Of a stretch of 43,955 nucleotides of DNA, positions 15,781-23,509 are shown in pieces. The stretch is from assembly GCA_964431965.1 (NCBI GenBank), contig CAYSLU010000037.1:1-43955 (forward strand), in the 5' to 3' direction. The translations under genes and the position numbers were made by a program. Source of the DNA: CAYSLU01 sp964431965. Its GTDB lineage: Bacteria > Verrucomicrobiota > Kiritimatiellia > CAIKKV01 > CAYSLU01. Under the pieces are notes generated by a model. That model saw only the letters and a list, made by a program, of their open reading frames with translations, made no database searches and was not told the DNA's origin. Position 1 is the first letter of the stretch, and every line of letters begins with the position of its first letter.

Positions 15781-17010
15781 ATGATGCAGAACGACAGGCG
15801 GAACGTGATCCGGGCGGGCATGCTGGTGCTGGTGGCCGGGTTCGGCGTGGCGGCGGGGGGGGCGCCCGCGTCGGCCCCGATGCCCGAGCCGAACCGTCCG
15901 GCCGTGCTCGTGTCGGCCCAGCCGGTGCCGGGGGTGATCGACGTGTCGCTGATGAACGAGGCCCGCGCCGTGCAGCGCCGTGGGCTGGAGTGGCTCGCCC
16001 GGCGGCAGAAGCCGGACGGATCGTGGTCGAGTCCGGACTTCCCTGCCTTGACGGCCTTGCCGCTGTGGGCGTTCGCCACGAGCGACTACCCGGGCCGGGA
16101 TCGGATCGTCTCCAATGCGGTGCAGCAGATCCTGCGGCACGCCCATCCCGACGGGAGCATCTACAAAAAGAGCGATGGGCAGGGCGGGGGGTTGGCCAAC
16201 TACAACACCGCGCTGTGCATGGTCGCGTTGCACATGACGCGCGACCCGGCGCTGGTGCCGGTGGTTCAGAAGGCGCGGGCATTCCTGGCCGCCGGCCAGT
16301 ACCTGGAGGGCGACGACCTCTATCGAGGGGGATTCGGATACGACAAGACGAGCGGGCGAAAGTATACCGACTTGAGCGACACCGTCATCGCGTTCGAGGC
16401 GATGCGGATGACGCAGGGCGTGGAGGACCAGCGCCCGGCCGGCGAGAAGCGGGTGGACATCAACTGGCAGGCGGCGACGCAGTTTCTGGGGCGCGTCCAG
16501 AATGGCGCGGAGGCCGGGCCGGCGGACGCGGGTGGCTTCGCGTACCGGCCGGACGAGAGCAAGGCGGGAACCCGGACGAACGAGGATGGCGTTGTGGTGT
16601 TGCGGTCGTACGGGAGCATGACATACGCCGGGCTGCTCAGCCTGATCTACGCCGAGGTGAACCGTGACGATCCCCGGGTTCGGGCGGCGTTTGACTGGGC
16701 GGCCAAGCACTGGTCGCTCGATGAGAACCCCGGCATGGGTCCGCAGGGCCTTTACTATTTCCTCAACGTCATGTCCAAGGCCCTGGCCGCCTACGGGCGC
16801 GACCAGATGCCGACGCGCCCGGGGGTCAGCCCGGTGAACTGGCGCCCGGAAATGGTGGCGAAGCTGATCAGTCTGCAGCAGATGGAGAAGGACGGCAGCG
16901 GGGAGGGGTACTGGGTTAATGCCAACAACCGATGGTTGGAGAACGATCCCGTGCTGGTTACGTCCTACACGCTGATCGCGCTCGACGTGGCCATGGGTGG
17001 CGCCAAGTGA
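15781..17010 (+). CDS. Secreted terpene-cyclase-fold (prenyltransferase/squalene-oxidase repeat) protein
   Basis: A 409-residue protein with a signal peptide (hydrophobic AGMLVLVAGFGVAAGG after a basic start). It contains alpha/alpha-barrel repeats of the prenyltransferase/squalene cyclase kind: LEWLARRQKPDGSWSS, AHPDGSIYKKSDGQGGGLAN, GGFGYDKTSGRKYTDLSDTV and PQGLYYFLNVMSKALAAYGR. The catalytic DxDD of squalene-hopene cyclases is not seen, and the export signal argues against terpene chemistry. Similar secreted proteins are common in Planctomycetes and relatives, with unknown role. A GGAGGGG Shine-Dalgarno lies just before the ATG (15781, with a second ATG at 15784). A separate promoter for the next gene follows. 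Confidence 0.78.
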   Translation: MMQNDRRNVIRAGMLVLVAGFGVAAGGAPASAPMPEPNRPAVLVSAQPVPGVIDVSLMNEARAVQRRGLEWLARRQKPDGSWSSPDFPALTALPLWAFATSDYPGRDRIVSNAVQQILRHAHPDGSIYKKSDGQGGGLANYNTALCMVALHMTRDPALVPVVQKARAFLAAGQYLEGDDLYRGGFGYDKTSGRKYTDLSDTVIAFEAMRMTQGVEDQRPAGEKRVDINWQAATQFLGRVQNGAEAGPADAGGFAYRPDESKAGTRTNEDGVVVLRSYGSMTYAGLLSLIYAEVNRDDPRVRAAFDWAAKHWSLDENPGMGPQGLYYFLNVMSKALAAYGRDQMPTRPGVSPVNWRPEMVAKLISLQQMEKDGSGEGYWVNANNRWLENDPVLVTSYTLIALDVAMGGAK

Positions 17011-17062
17011 ACTAGCCGGAACCTTTTCACCTTCATCCATGTTTCGGTGTTCAAGCCCGACC

Positions 17063-17091
17063 TTGACACCCCCGGGGGGGTCTGGTATCAG
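17063..17091 (+). promoter_or_regulatory. Promoter of ispE, probably producing a leaderless mRNA
   Basis: TTGACA (17063-17068), a 17-base spacer and TATCAG (17086-17091). The -10 box ends 8 bases before ATG 17100 (CGCGCGCC between), so the mRNA is predicted to begin at or within 1-2 bases of the start codon. No Shine-Dalgarno sequence is present upstream of the ATG. Confidence 0.7.
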
Positions 17092-17099
17092 CGCGCGCC

Positions 17100-18056
17100 A
17101 TGTGTGAGGGGGGGAACACCATCTGGGCGCTGGCGCCGGCCAAGATCAACCTCCATCTCGACGTTCTTCGGAGGCGGCCGGACGGATACCACGACATTCG
17201 GAGCGTGGTGGCGCCCGTCTCGCTATACGACCGTCTCCGGATGGACGTCACCGACGGGGTGATCGAGACGGCTGTCGACGATCAGCACCTTCCGTTTCGG
17301 GAGCGGGTGGACCTGGGCCCGGGGGATGTCAACCTTGCCACCCGGGCCGCCCGGGCGCTTCAGGCCCGGGCCGGCTACACGGGCGGGGCGCGGATTCGTC
17401 TGGAGAAGCGGATTCCGGTGGCGGCCGGGCTGGGGGGTGGGAGCGCGGATGCCGCCGCCGTTCTGCTGGGGCTGAACGAGCTGTGGGGCACCGGCCTTCC
17501 GAAGACGGACCTGATGGAGGTGGGCGCCACCCTCGGAGCGGACATCCCGGCCCTTGTCCACGGCGGGCTCGTCGTGATGGAAGGGGTGGGCGAACAGGTT
17601 CGTCCGGCGCTGCCCGGATGGACGAGTCCGGGGGCCGGCTGGTGGGTGGTTTTGTTCAATCCGGGCTTTGGGGTGCCGACCAAGGACGTATACGGCCGAT
17701 TCAAGACGCGCTTGACTGTGACGGACGCTCTCTATAAGAATATGCTCGCTTCGTTGAGAGACGATGATTCGGCCGCGGCTGGACGCAGTCTCTTCAACGC
17801 GCTGCAGGATACGGTATTCAGGAAGTATCCGCTGCTCGAGATGCTAGTTGAGGCCATCCGACGCGGTGGCGCGTGCGGGGGTCTGCTCTCGGGCAGCGGA
17901 GCTACTGTTTTTGCGCTTGTTGCGGGCGAGGATGACGCCCGGGCTGTAGAGCAGCAGGTCCGGGGCGAGATGGGGCCGTGGCTTTGGTCCAAGGTGGTCA
18001 GGACGCTGCCCGATGGTGTAATGGTAGCACACGGCCCTTTGGAGGCCAGAGTCTAG
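17100..18056 (+). CDS. ispE: 4-diphosphocytidyl-2-C-methyl-D-erythritol kinase (IspE)
   Basis: GHMP kinase of the MEP isoprenoid pathway; phosphorylates CDP-methylerythritol in the cytosol. Diagnostic motifs are LAPAKINLHLDVLRRRPDGY at the N-terminus, PVAAGLGGGSADAAAVLLGL (ATP loop) and GGLLSGSGATVFALV near the C-terminus. It has 318 residues, slightly long for the family. The normal end (around VVRTL) runs on into the downstream tRNA gene: codons 303-318 (LPDGVMVAHGPLEARV) and the TAG stop lie inside tRNA-Gln (18007-18080). RNase P processing of that tRNA would cut the message before its stop codon. ATG 17100 is the only start giving a normal N-terminus and sits at the predicted transcription start. 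Confidence 0.95.
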   Translation: MCEGGNTIWALAPAKINLHLDVLRRRPDGYHDIRSVVAPVSLYDRLRMDVTDGVIETAVDDQHLPFRERVDLGPGDVNLATRAARALQARAGYTGGARIRLEKRIPVAAGLGGGSADAAAVLLGLNELWGTGLPKTDLMEVGATLGADIPALVHGGLVVMEGVGEQVRPALPGWTSPGAGWWVVLFNPGFGVPTKDVYGRFKTRLTVTDALYKNMLASLRDDDSAAAGRSLFNALQDTVFRKYPLLEMLVEAIRRGGACGGLLSGSGATVFALVAGEDDARAVEQQVRGEMGPWLWSKVVRTLPDGVMVAHGPLEARV

Positions 18057-18080
18057 GTTCAAATCCTAGTCGGGCAACCA
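18007..18080 (+). tRNA. tRNA-Gln (anticodon UUG)
   Basis: A complete cloverleaf of 74 bases including encoded CCA (18078-18080). Acceptor stem TGCCCGA pairs fully with TCGGGCA. The D-arm is GTGT-AATGGTA-GCAC. The anticodon loop CTTTGGA gives anticodon TTG (Gln, CAA codons). The T-arm is CTAGG-TTCAAAT-CCTAG. The anticodon stem has a C-A mismatch at its outer pair (27-43). The first 50 bases double as the 3' end of ispE on the same strand, and the ispE stop codon TAG is part of the T-stem. Confidence 0.95.
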
Positions 18081-18098
18081 AATGAGCGGAAGGATGTT

Positions 18099-19064
18099 GT
18101 GCGAGAGAACGCGGTAGGCATGAAGCTGTTCACGGGCAGTGCGAACCCGAAGCTAGCGGAGCGGATCGCCGAGTATCTCGGCATCCCTCTCGGGCGCATC
18201 AATCTGCTCCGGTTTCCCGACGGCGAGATCTCGCTGAAGGTGATGGACAACGTCCGCGGCGAGGACGTATTCATTGTCCAGCCCACGTGCAGCCCGCCGA
18301 ACGAGAACCTGATGGAGTTGCTCGTGATGATCGACGCCATGCGGCGGGCATCGGCTGCGCGCATCACGGCGGTGCTTCCCTTCTACGGCTACGGGCGCCA
18401 GGACCGCAAGGACCAGCCGCGGGTGCCGATCACCGCCAAGCTCATCGCCAATCTCCTGGTGGCTGCCGGGGCGAACCGGATCCTGACCATGGACCTGCAC
18501 GCGCAGCAGATCCAGGGGTTCTTCGACATACCGGTCGATCATCTCTACGCCTCGCCGGTCATTGTCCGCTACCTGCGGGACAAGCGGTTCCAGAAGCTGG
18601 TCGTCGTGTCTCCGGACACGGGCGGGCTCAAGATGGCGCACGCCTACTCGACGATGCTGGGCGCCGGGCTGGCCTTGGTCGCAAAGGAGCGCAAGGGCCC
18701 GACCGAGGTGGAGGCGTTCACGCTTGTCGGAGAAGTCGAGGGCTGCACGGCGATCCTGGTGGATGACCTGACGACAACGGCGGGCACGCTGTGCACCGCG
18801 GCCGATTTTGTGAAGCGGCACGGCGCCACCGAGGTCTACGCGGCAGTGACGCACGCGGCGCTGGCGCCAATCGGGATCGAGCGCCTGCAGAAGTGCGCGA
18901 TCAAGGAGCTGGTGGTCACGGACAGCATCCCGCTGCCCGATGTGGGCGAGTGCAAGATTCACGTGCTGTCGGTCGCGGAGTTGCTGGGCGAAGCCATTCT
19001 GCGCATCCACGACAACCAGTCCGTGTCGTCGCTGTTTCGAGTTAACAACGAGGGAGAGCAATAA
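18099..19064 (+). CDS. prs: Ribose-phosphate pyrophosphokinase (PRPP synthetase)
   Basis: Makes PRPP from ribose 5-phosphate and ATP for nucleotide, His and Trp synthesis. The 321-residue protein has family motifs: LLRFPDGEISLKVMDNVRG, AVLPFYGYGRQDRKDQPRVP (ATP-binding flexible loop region), TMDLHAQQIQGFF and the PRPP loop AILVDDLTTTAGTL. GTG 18099 was chosen because GGAAGGA lies about 5 bases upstream; ATG 18120 (starting MKLFTG) has only a weak site and would shorten the protein by 7 residues. It starts 18 bases after tRNA-Gln and is probably cotranscribed with ispE and the tRNA. The stop overlaps the rplY start (TAATG). Confidence 0.96.
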   Translation: MRENAVGMKLFTGSANPKLAERIAEYLGIPLGRINLLRFPDGEISLKVMDNVRGEDVFIVQPTCSPPNENLMELLVMIDAMRRASAARITAVLPFYGYGRQDRKDQPRVPITAKLIANLLVAAGANRILTMDLHAQQIQGFFDIPVDHLYASPVIVRYLRDKRFQKLVVVSPDTGGLKMAHAYSTMLGAGLALVAKERKGPTEVEAFTLVGEVEGCTAILVDDLTTTAGTLCTAADFVKRHGATEVYAAVTHAALAPIGIERLQKCAIKELVVTDSIPLPDVGECKIHVLSVAELLGEAILRIHDNQSVSSLFRVNNEGEQ

Positions 19065-19813
19065 TGCCGAAAGAAATCAAGCTGGTCGCGCAGTCGCGCG
19101 ACGTGTCGGGCACGATCGCCGTGCGCAGGCTCCGGAAGAGCGGCGTCATTCCCGCCGTGGTGAACGACGAGCACGGAAAGGCCGTCTCGATCCAGTTGAA
19201 CCGGCACGACTTCGAGCGGATGCTGCACCACAATCGCGGCGGCAATCTGCTGCTCGATCTCTCCGTTGGCGATACTCCGGCGCGCAAGGTGCTGCTCAAG
19301 GACGTGCAGCGCGAGGCGATCTTCGGGGCGCCGATCCACGCGGACTTCGTTGAGGTATCGATGACGAAGAAGATGCGCGTGGGCATCGCGCTTCGCCTGA
19401 CCGGGGAGCCCATCGGGGTCAGCCAGGACGGCGGCGTGCTGGAGCACCTGCTCCGCGAGCTGGATGTGGAGTGCCTGCCGACCGACTTGGTCGATGAGAT
19501 TGACGTGGACGTCGCCACGCTGAAGATCGGCGACACGATCCTGGTGCGCGATATCAAGGTAGACCCGAAGTTCACGCTGCTGACTGCCGGCGACGTCGCG
19601 GTGGCGACGATCGCGGCGCCTCGCCGCGAGGAAGAGGTGACGGCGGAAGCGGCGGCTGCGGCGGAAGGTGAGAAGGCCGAGCCCGAGGTGATCACGGCGA
19701 AGAAGACCGACGAAGAGGAAGAGGCGCCGGCGGGCAAGGAGAAGGCCGGGAAGGAAAAGGGCGAGAAGGCCGAGAAGGCTGAGAAGCCCGCGAAGGCCGA
19801 GAAGAGCAAGTAG
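19064..19813 (+). CDS. rplY: Ribosomal protein bL25, CTC type
   Basis: Binds 5S rRNA in the large subunit. A 249-residue protein of the long CTC class: N-terminal L25 domain (about 1-95; RDVSGTIAVRRLRKSGVIPA) and C-terminal TL5-like beta domain (about 96-185; GIALRLTGEPIGVSQDGGVL, ELDVECLPTDLVDEIDVDV). A low-complexity tail of about 60 residues rich in Glu, Lys and Ala ends the protein. Such tails are common in CTC proteins and probably disordered. The ATG overlaps the prs stop by one base, a conserved prs-rplY-pth arrangement in many bacteria. Confidence 0.95.
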   Translation: MPKEIKLVAQSRDVSGTIAVRRLRKSGVIPAVVNDEHGKAVSIQLNRHDFERMLHHNRGGNLLLDLSVGDTPARKVLLKDVQREAIFGAPIHADFVEVSMTKKMRVGIALRLTGEPIGVSQDGGVLEHLLRELDVECLPTDLVDEIDVDVATLKIGDTILVRDIKVDPKFTLLTAGDVAVATIAAPRREEEVTAEAAAAAEGEKAEPEVITAKKTDEEEEAPAGKEKAGKEKGEKAEKAEKPAKAEKSK

Positions 19814-19863
19814 CGACACCCCAATCCGGACGCCGGGCGCGGCCGTCTGGCGGGAGCGGATCC

Positions 19864-20463
19864 GTGAAGCTGGTTGTAGGGTTGGGCAACCCGGGCCGGG
19901 AATACGAGCGGACGCCGCACAATGCGGGGTTCATGGCGGTCGATGAACTGGCTCGGCGCGCCGGGTGCCGGCTCCGACGCAGCTTCCGGTTTCGATCGAT
20001 GCTGGCGACGGGGGCTCTGGACGGGGCGGACGTGCTGTTGGCGGAGCCGCAGACGTTCATGAACGACAGCGGCTCGGCGGTGGCGTCGATCGCCGGGTAC
20101 TGGAAGGTTCCGGCGCCGGATGTCATCGTGGTTCTGGACGATGCGGATCTGGAGGTCGGGCAGCTGCGAGTCCGGCGGAAGGGCAGCAGCGGGGGGCATC
20201 GGGGCCTGACGTCGGTGATTCGGGCCTTGGGCAGCGACGAGGTTGTGCGCGTGCGGGTGGGTATCGGCCGGGGGCACCCGGGCGAGAACTTGGTGCGGCA
20301 CGTGCTGCGGCCGCTGGGTGCGGAGGCGCGCGAGCAGTTGGCTGCGGCGGCGATTCGGGCGGCGGATGCGGTGGCCTGCATCCTGCAGAACGGGCCGGAT
20401 CGGGCGATGAACGATTTCAACGCGAGCGCGGCCCCGCCTCGCGAGGGACGGGCAGGCGACTAG
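19864..20463 (+). CDS. pth: Peptidyl-tRNA hydrolase
   Basis: Releases peptides from peptidyl-tRNA that has dropped off ribosomes. The 199-residue protein has all bacterial Pth motifs: KLVVGLGNPGREYERTPHNA (catalytic His in TPHNAG), EPQTFMNDSGSAV, VVLDDADLEVGQLRVR and GSSGGHRGLTSVI. GTG 19864 is the start: similarity begins at residue 2, and GGGAG lies about 10 bases upstream. The last 20 residues are Ala/Arg-rich and not conserved. It is located between rplY and rpsF, spaced by 50 and 9 bases. Confidence 0.96.
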   Translation: MKLVVGLGNPGREYERTPHNAGFMAVDELARRAGCRLRRSFRFRSMLATGALDGADVLLAEPQTFMNDSGSAVASIAGYWKVPAPDVIVVLDDADLEVGQLRVRRKGSSGGHRGLTSVIRALGSDEVVRVRVGIGRGHPGENLVRHVLRPLGAEAREQLAAAAIRAADAVACILQNGPDRAMNDFNASAAPPREGRAGD

Positions 20464-20472
20464 GAGGAGACA

Positions 20473-20829
20473 TTGAAAAAGTACGAAGCGCTGTTCATTT
20501 TTCCGGATATTCTGAAGGATGACGTTTTGGAGGCCGCGGTGAACCGCGTCCGTGGGGAAGTTGAGCGATTGGGCGGAACCTTGGGTGAGACCCTGGTTCT
20601 GGGCAAGCGGCAGTTCGCGCGCACGCTGAAGAAGCGTGACTCGGGCTTCTACGTCCGCCTGTCCTTCATGCTGGATCCGGACAAGATCGCCCCTCTGAAC
20701 GCGCGGTTCAAGTTGCACGAAAACCTGTTCCGGTCCCAGATCGTCAACGTCGAGCGGATCCCGGTGGTCCGCCGTGCGGCAGCCCCGGCCGATGCGAACG
20801 CAGCGGCGCCGGTCGGCGCCCGGGAGTAA
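20473..20829 (+). CDS. rpsF: Ribosomal protein bS6
   Basis: Small-subunit protein that pairs with bS18 on 16S rRNA. 118 residues: MKKYEALFIFPDILKDD, FARTLKKRDSGFYVRLSF and the C-terminal LHENLFRSQIVNVERIP fit the bS6 fold; an Ala/Pro-rich tail follows. The start codon is TTG at 20473, supported by a strong AGGAGGA Shine-Dalgarno 6 bases upstream and by similarity from the first residue. It opens the conserved rpsF-ssb-rpsR-rplI-dnaB block. Confidence 0.96.
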   Translation: MKKYEALFIFPDILKDDVLEAAVNRVRGEVERLGGTLGETLVLGKRQFARTLKKRDSGFYVRLSFMLDPDKIAPLNARFKLHENLFRSQIVNVERIPVVRRAAAPADANAAAPVGARE

Positions 20830-20833
20830 GCTC

Positions 20834-21334
20834 ATGGCGTCTCTCAATCGCGTCTACCTGCTCGGCAATCTGACGCGCGATCCGGAAGTGCGGTACGCGC
20901 CCTCGGGGTCGGCGGTGGCGGATCTGCGCATGGCTGTAAGCCGGCGCTATAAGACCGCCAGCGGCGAAGAGAAAGAGGAGACGTGCTTCGTCAGCGTGGC
21001 CGTCTGGGGCAAGCAAGGCGAATCTTGCGGGGAGTATCTCTCCAAGGGATCGCCCCTGCTGGTCGAAGGCCGGCTTCGGTACGAGGAGTGGGAGAAGGAC
21101 GGGCAGAAGAACAACCGGCTGAGCGTCGTCGCCGAGCGGGTGCAGTTCATCGGGGCGCCGCGGCGGTCCGAGCCCCGCGATGGATCGCCGGACGAGGCGG
21201 AGAGCCGGGATGAGCCGGCTCCGCGGCCGGCCCCGGTGAATCGGGCTTCGGCGAATCGGGCCCCGGCGGCCCCGGCTGCGCCGGCGGCGGCGCCAGCTGG
21301 CGGGCGGTCGGACGACGACGACCTGCCGTTTTGA
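20834..21334 (+). CDS. ssb: Single-stranded DNA-binding protein
   Basis: Coats single-stranded DNA in replication and repair. The 166-residue protein has an N-terminal OB fold (about 1-108: LNRVYLLGNLTRDPEVRYAP, CFVSVAVWGKQGESCGEYL, SPLLVEGRLRYEEWEKDGQK). A Pro/Ala-rich flexible linker follows, and the tail DDDDLPF is the acidic tip that recruits replication partners. It starts 4 bases after rpsF. Confidence 0.96.
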   Translation: MASLNRVYLLGNLTRDPEVRYAPSGSAVADLRMAVSRRYKTASGEEKEETCFVSVAVWGKQGESCGEYLSKGSPLLVEGRLRYEEWEKDGQKNNRLSVVAERVQFIGAPRRSEPRDGSPDEAESRDEPAPRPAPVNRASANRAPAAPAAPAAAPAGGRSDDDDLPF

Positions 21335-21364
21335 TCGTGGTTGAGCGCATGAGGAGATAGATCG

Positions 21365-21583
21365 ATGAGAGGCAACAGTGATTCCAGCGTGATGGCGCGG
21401 CGGCGGTCGCGGTTTCTGGAGGGGGTCCAGGAGATCGACTCGCGCGACATTGAGCTGCTCCGCAAGTTTCTGACCGAGCACGGCAAACTCATGCCGTCCC
21501 GGTTCACGGGCACGTCCCCGAAGCAGCAGCGGCAGATCGCCCGGGCGATCCGTCGGGCGCGCGTGATGGGGTTGCTCCGCTAG
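21365..21583 (+). CDS. rpsR: Ribosomal protein bS18
   Basis: Small-subunit partner of bS6. 72 residues, with the diagnostic EIDSRDIELLRKFLTEHGKL and RFTGTSPKQQRQIARAIRRA, ending VMGLLR. The zinc-coordinating Cys residues found in some bS18 paralogues are absent. GAGGAGAT lies upstream of the ATG. It sits between ssb and rplI as in most bacteria. Confidence 0.96.
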   Translation: MRGNSDSSVMARRRSRFLEGVQEIDSRDIELLRKFLTEHGKLMPSRFTGTSPKQQRQIARAIRRARVMGLLR

Positions 21584-21625
21584 TCGCGCGGAAGCGCCGG
21601 GTTCCATCCAACTGAGGAGTGTGTC

Positions 21626-22075
21626 ATGCCGGTTGAAGTATTGTTGATGGCCGATATCAAGGACGTGGGGGCCGAGGGCGAGGTGGTTCGCGTGGCGGAC
21701 GGATTTGCGCGCAACTACCTGCTGCCGCGAAAGCTGGCTGCACCCGTTACGGACGGGACCCGCCGCCAGCTCGCCCGGATGCAGAAGGAGCGAGAGAGCC
21801 GGCAGAGGGCCGCGTTCGAGCGGGCGCGCGTGCTGGCCACGGCCATCGAGAAGAACTCGTATACCATTCTCGTCAAGGTCGGCAGCGAGGACAAGATGTT
21901 CGGGGCGGTCACCACGGGCCATCTGACGACTTCCCTGAAGGAGCATGGCATCGAGGTCGACAAGCACATGATCGCCCTCGCCGAGCCCCTCCGGGAGCTG
22001 GGCGTCTTCGATGTCAAGGTTCGGCTGCATGCCCAGGTCGAAGCCAACATGAAGGTCTGGATTGTCGAGGAATAA
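21626..22075 (+). CDS. rplI: Ribosomal protein bL9
   Basis: Large-subunit protein at the base of the L1 stalk. 149 residues: N-terminal domain EVLLMADIKDVGAEGEVVRV and GFARNYLLPRKLAAPVT, a long central helix (about 40-75), and a C-terminal domain with DKMFGAVTTGHLTTSLKEHG. The ATG follows a TGAGGAGTGTGTC site. It precedes dnaB by 6 bases. Confidence 0.96.
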   Translation: MPVEVLLMADIKDVGAEGEVVRVADGFARNYLLPRKLAAPVTDGTRRQLARMQKERESRQRAAFERARVLATAIEKNSYTILVKVGSEDKMFGAVTTGHLTTSLKEHGIEVDKHMIALAEPLRELGVFDVKVRLHAQVEANMKVWIVEE

Positions 22076-22081
22076 GGCCGC

Positions 22082-23509
22082 ATGCCCCGGGACTCCGCTC
22101 CTTCCGCCGCGGCTGCGCCGCGGGCCGTGCGCCTGCCGCCCTACAGCGAGGAAGCTGAGCGCGGAGTCCTGGGGTCCATCCTGATCGACTCCGGCCGCGT
22201 CATGGACCTGTGCGTGGAGCGTCAGCTCACGCCCGAGTCCTTCTACGTTTCCGCCCTCCGCACGGTCTACGAGGCCATGCAGGACGTCCAGCGGGTCAGC
22301 CGCGTGGTCGATGTCCTCACGGTGAGCGAGCGCCTTCGGGACACCGGTCGGCTCGACGGCATCGGCGGGAGCATTTTTCTCGAGCGGCTCATCGACTTCA
22401 CTCCCACGGCGGCCCACGCCGAGTACTACATCGACATCGTCCGCCAGAAGCACCTGCTGCGCTCGGTTATCGATGTGGCGCTTCGCGCGGAGGCATCGTG
22501 CTACGACCCGGACGTCGATGCGACTACTCTGCTCGGGCAGACCGAGCAGAACTTCTTCGACATCACGGCCGGCCAGCATGGAACCGCGGTGCCGTGGCCG
22601 GACATGGTCAAGGCGACGATCACCCAGATCGAGAAGATCGTGAGCTCGAAGGACGGCGGCAGCGCCGGCGTCCCCACCGGGTTTCGCGACATCGACAAGG
22701 TGCTGATGGGGATGCGCGACGGGAACATGCTGATCCTGGCCGCCCGGCCGTCGATGGGCAAGACGTCGCTCGCGCTGAACATCGCGGAGAACGTGGCCAC
22801 GGGCAGCGAGCGGGCCCCCGCGCAGCCGGTTGCGATCTTCAGCCTGGAAATGTCGCGCGACGAGATCGTGATGCGCATGCTGTGCAGCCGGGCGCAGGTG
22901 TCGTCCTCGCTGATCTCCGGCGGCTACATCTCGCCGCAGAACCACCAGCGCCTGGTTCAGGCGGCCGACGCGCTGGTGCGCATGCCGATCTACTTGGACG
23001 ATACCCCGGCGCTCGACATCACGGAGATTCGGGCCCGGGCGCGGCGGCTGAAGAAGAAGCACGAGATCAAGCTGATCGTGGTCGACTACCTTCAGCTCCT
23101 GCACTGCAAGGAGTACATCCGGCAGGGCCGGCAGGTGGAGATCTCGGCCGTCTCCGGCGGCCTGAAGGCTATGGCGAAGGAGCTGCGCATCCCGGTTCTC
23201 GTGCTCAGCCAGCTCAGTCGCGCGCCCGAGACGCGCGACAAGCTGGGCAAGCCCAAGCTGTCCGACCTCCGGGAGTCCGGCTCGATCGAGCAGGATGCGG
23301 ACTTGGTCTTTCTCCTTCGGCGGCCCTGCAAGTACGAGGATGATCCGGATCACGACGACAAGACCCTGGCGGTCGTCGACATCGCCAAGCACCGAAACGG
23401 GCCCACGAACGACGACGTCCGACTCTACTTCGAGGAGTCGCTGACCCAGTTCCGGGACCGGGCGCACGGAGTGGACGAGCCGGCCGCGCCGGCAGGAGCG
23501 GGAGCATGA
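22082..23509 (+). CDS. dnaB: Replicative DNA helicase DnaB
   Basis: Hexameric helicase of the replication fork. The 475-residue protein starts with the N-terminal helical domain (PPYSEEAERGVLGSILIDSG) and has a linker helix region (to about residue 190). The RecA-like motor has Walker A ARPSMGKTSLALNIAENV, IFSLEMSRDE and Walker B LIVVDYLQLL. Motifs H3/H4 are VLSQLSRAPETRDK and LSDLRESGSIEQDADLVFLL. Continuous length and spacing show no intein. The last ~15 residues are Ala/Pro-rich. The stop overlaps the bamA start by 4 bases (ATGA), linking replication and outer-membrane genes in one transcript. Confidence 0.97.
   Translation: MPRDSAPSAAAAPRAVRLPPYSEEAERGVLGSILIDSGRVMDLCVERQLTPESFYVSALRTVYEAMQDVQRVSRVVDVLTVSERLRDTGRLDGIGGSIFLERLIDFTPTAAHAEYYIDIVRQKHLLRSVIDVALRAEASCYDPDVDATTLLGQTEQNFFDITAGQHGTAVPWPDMVKATITQIEKIVSSKDGGSAGVPTGFRDIDKVLMGMRDGNMLILAARPSMGKTSLALNIAENVATGSERAPAQPVAIFSLEMSRDEIVMRMLCSRAQVSSSLISGGYISPQNHQRLVQAADALVRMPIYLDDTPALDITEIRARARRLKKKHEIKLIVVDYLQLLHCKEYIRQGRQVEISAVSGGLKAMAKELRIPVLVLSQLSRAPETRDKLGKPKLSDLRESGSIEQDADLVFLLRRPCKYEDDPDHDDKTLAVVDIAKHRNGPTNDDVRLYFEESLTQFRDRAHGVDEPAAPAGAGA

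Noticed and set aside
20744..23467. A 907-codon open frame on the minus strand opposite rpsF-dnaB, and similar long ones at 12453-14570, 24007-25983 and 35028-37262
   Set aside because: They lie opposite firmly identified genes, have Arg/Pro/His-rich compositions typical of antisense frames in GC-rich DNA, and show no family motifs.
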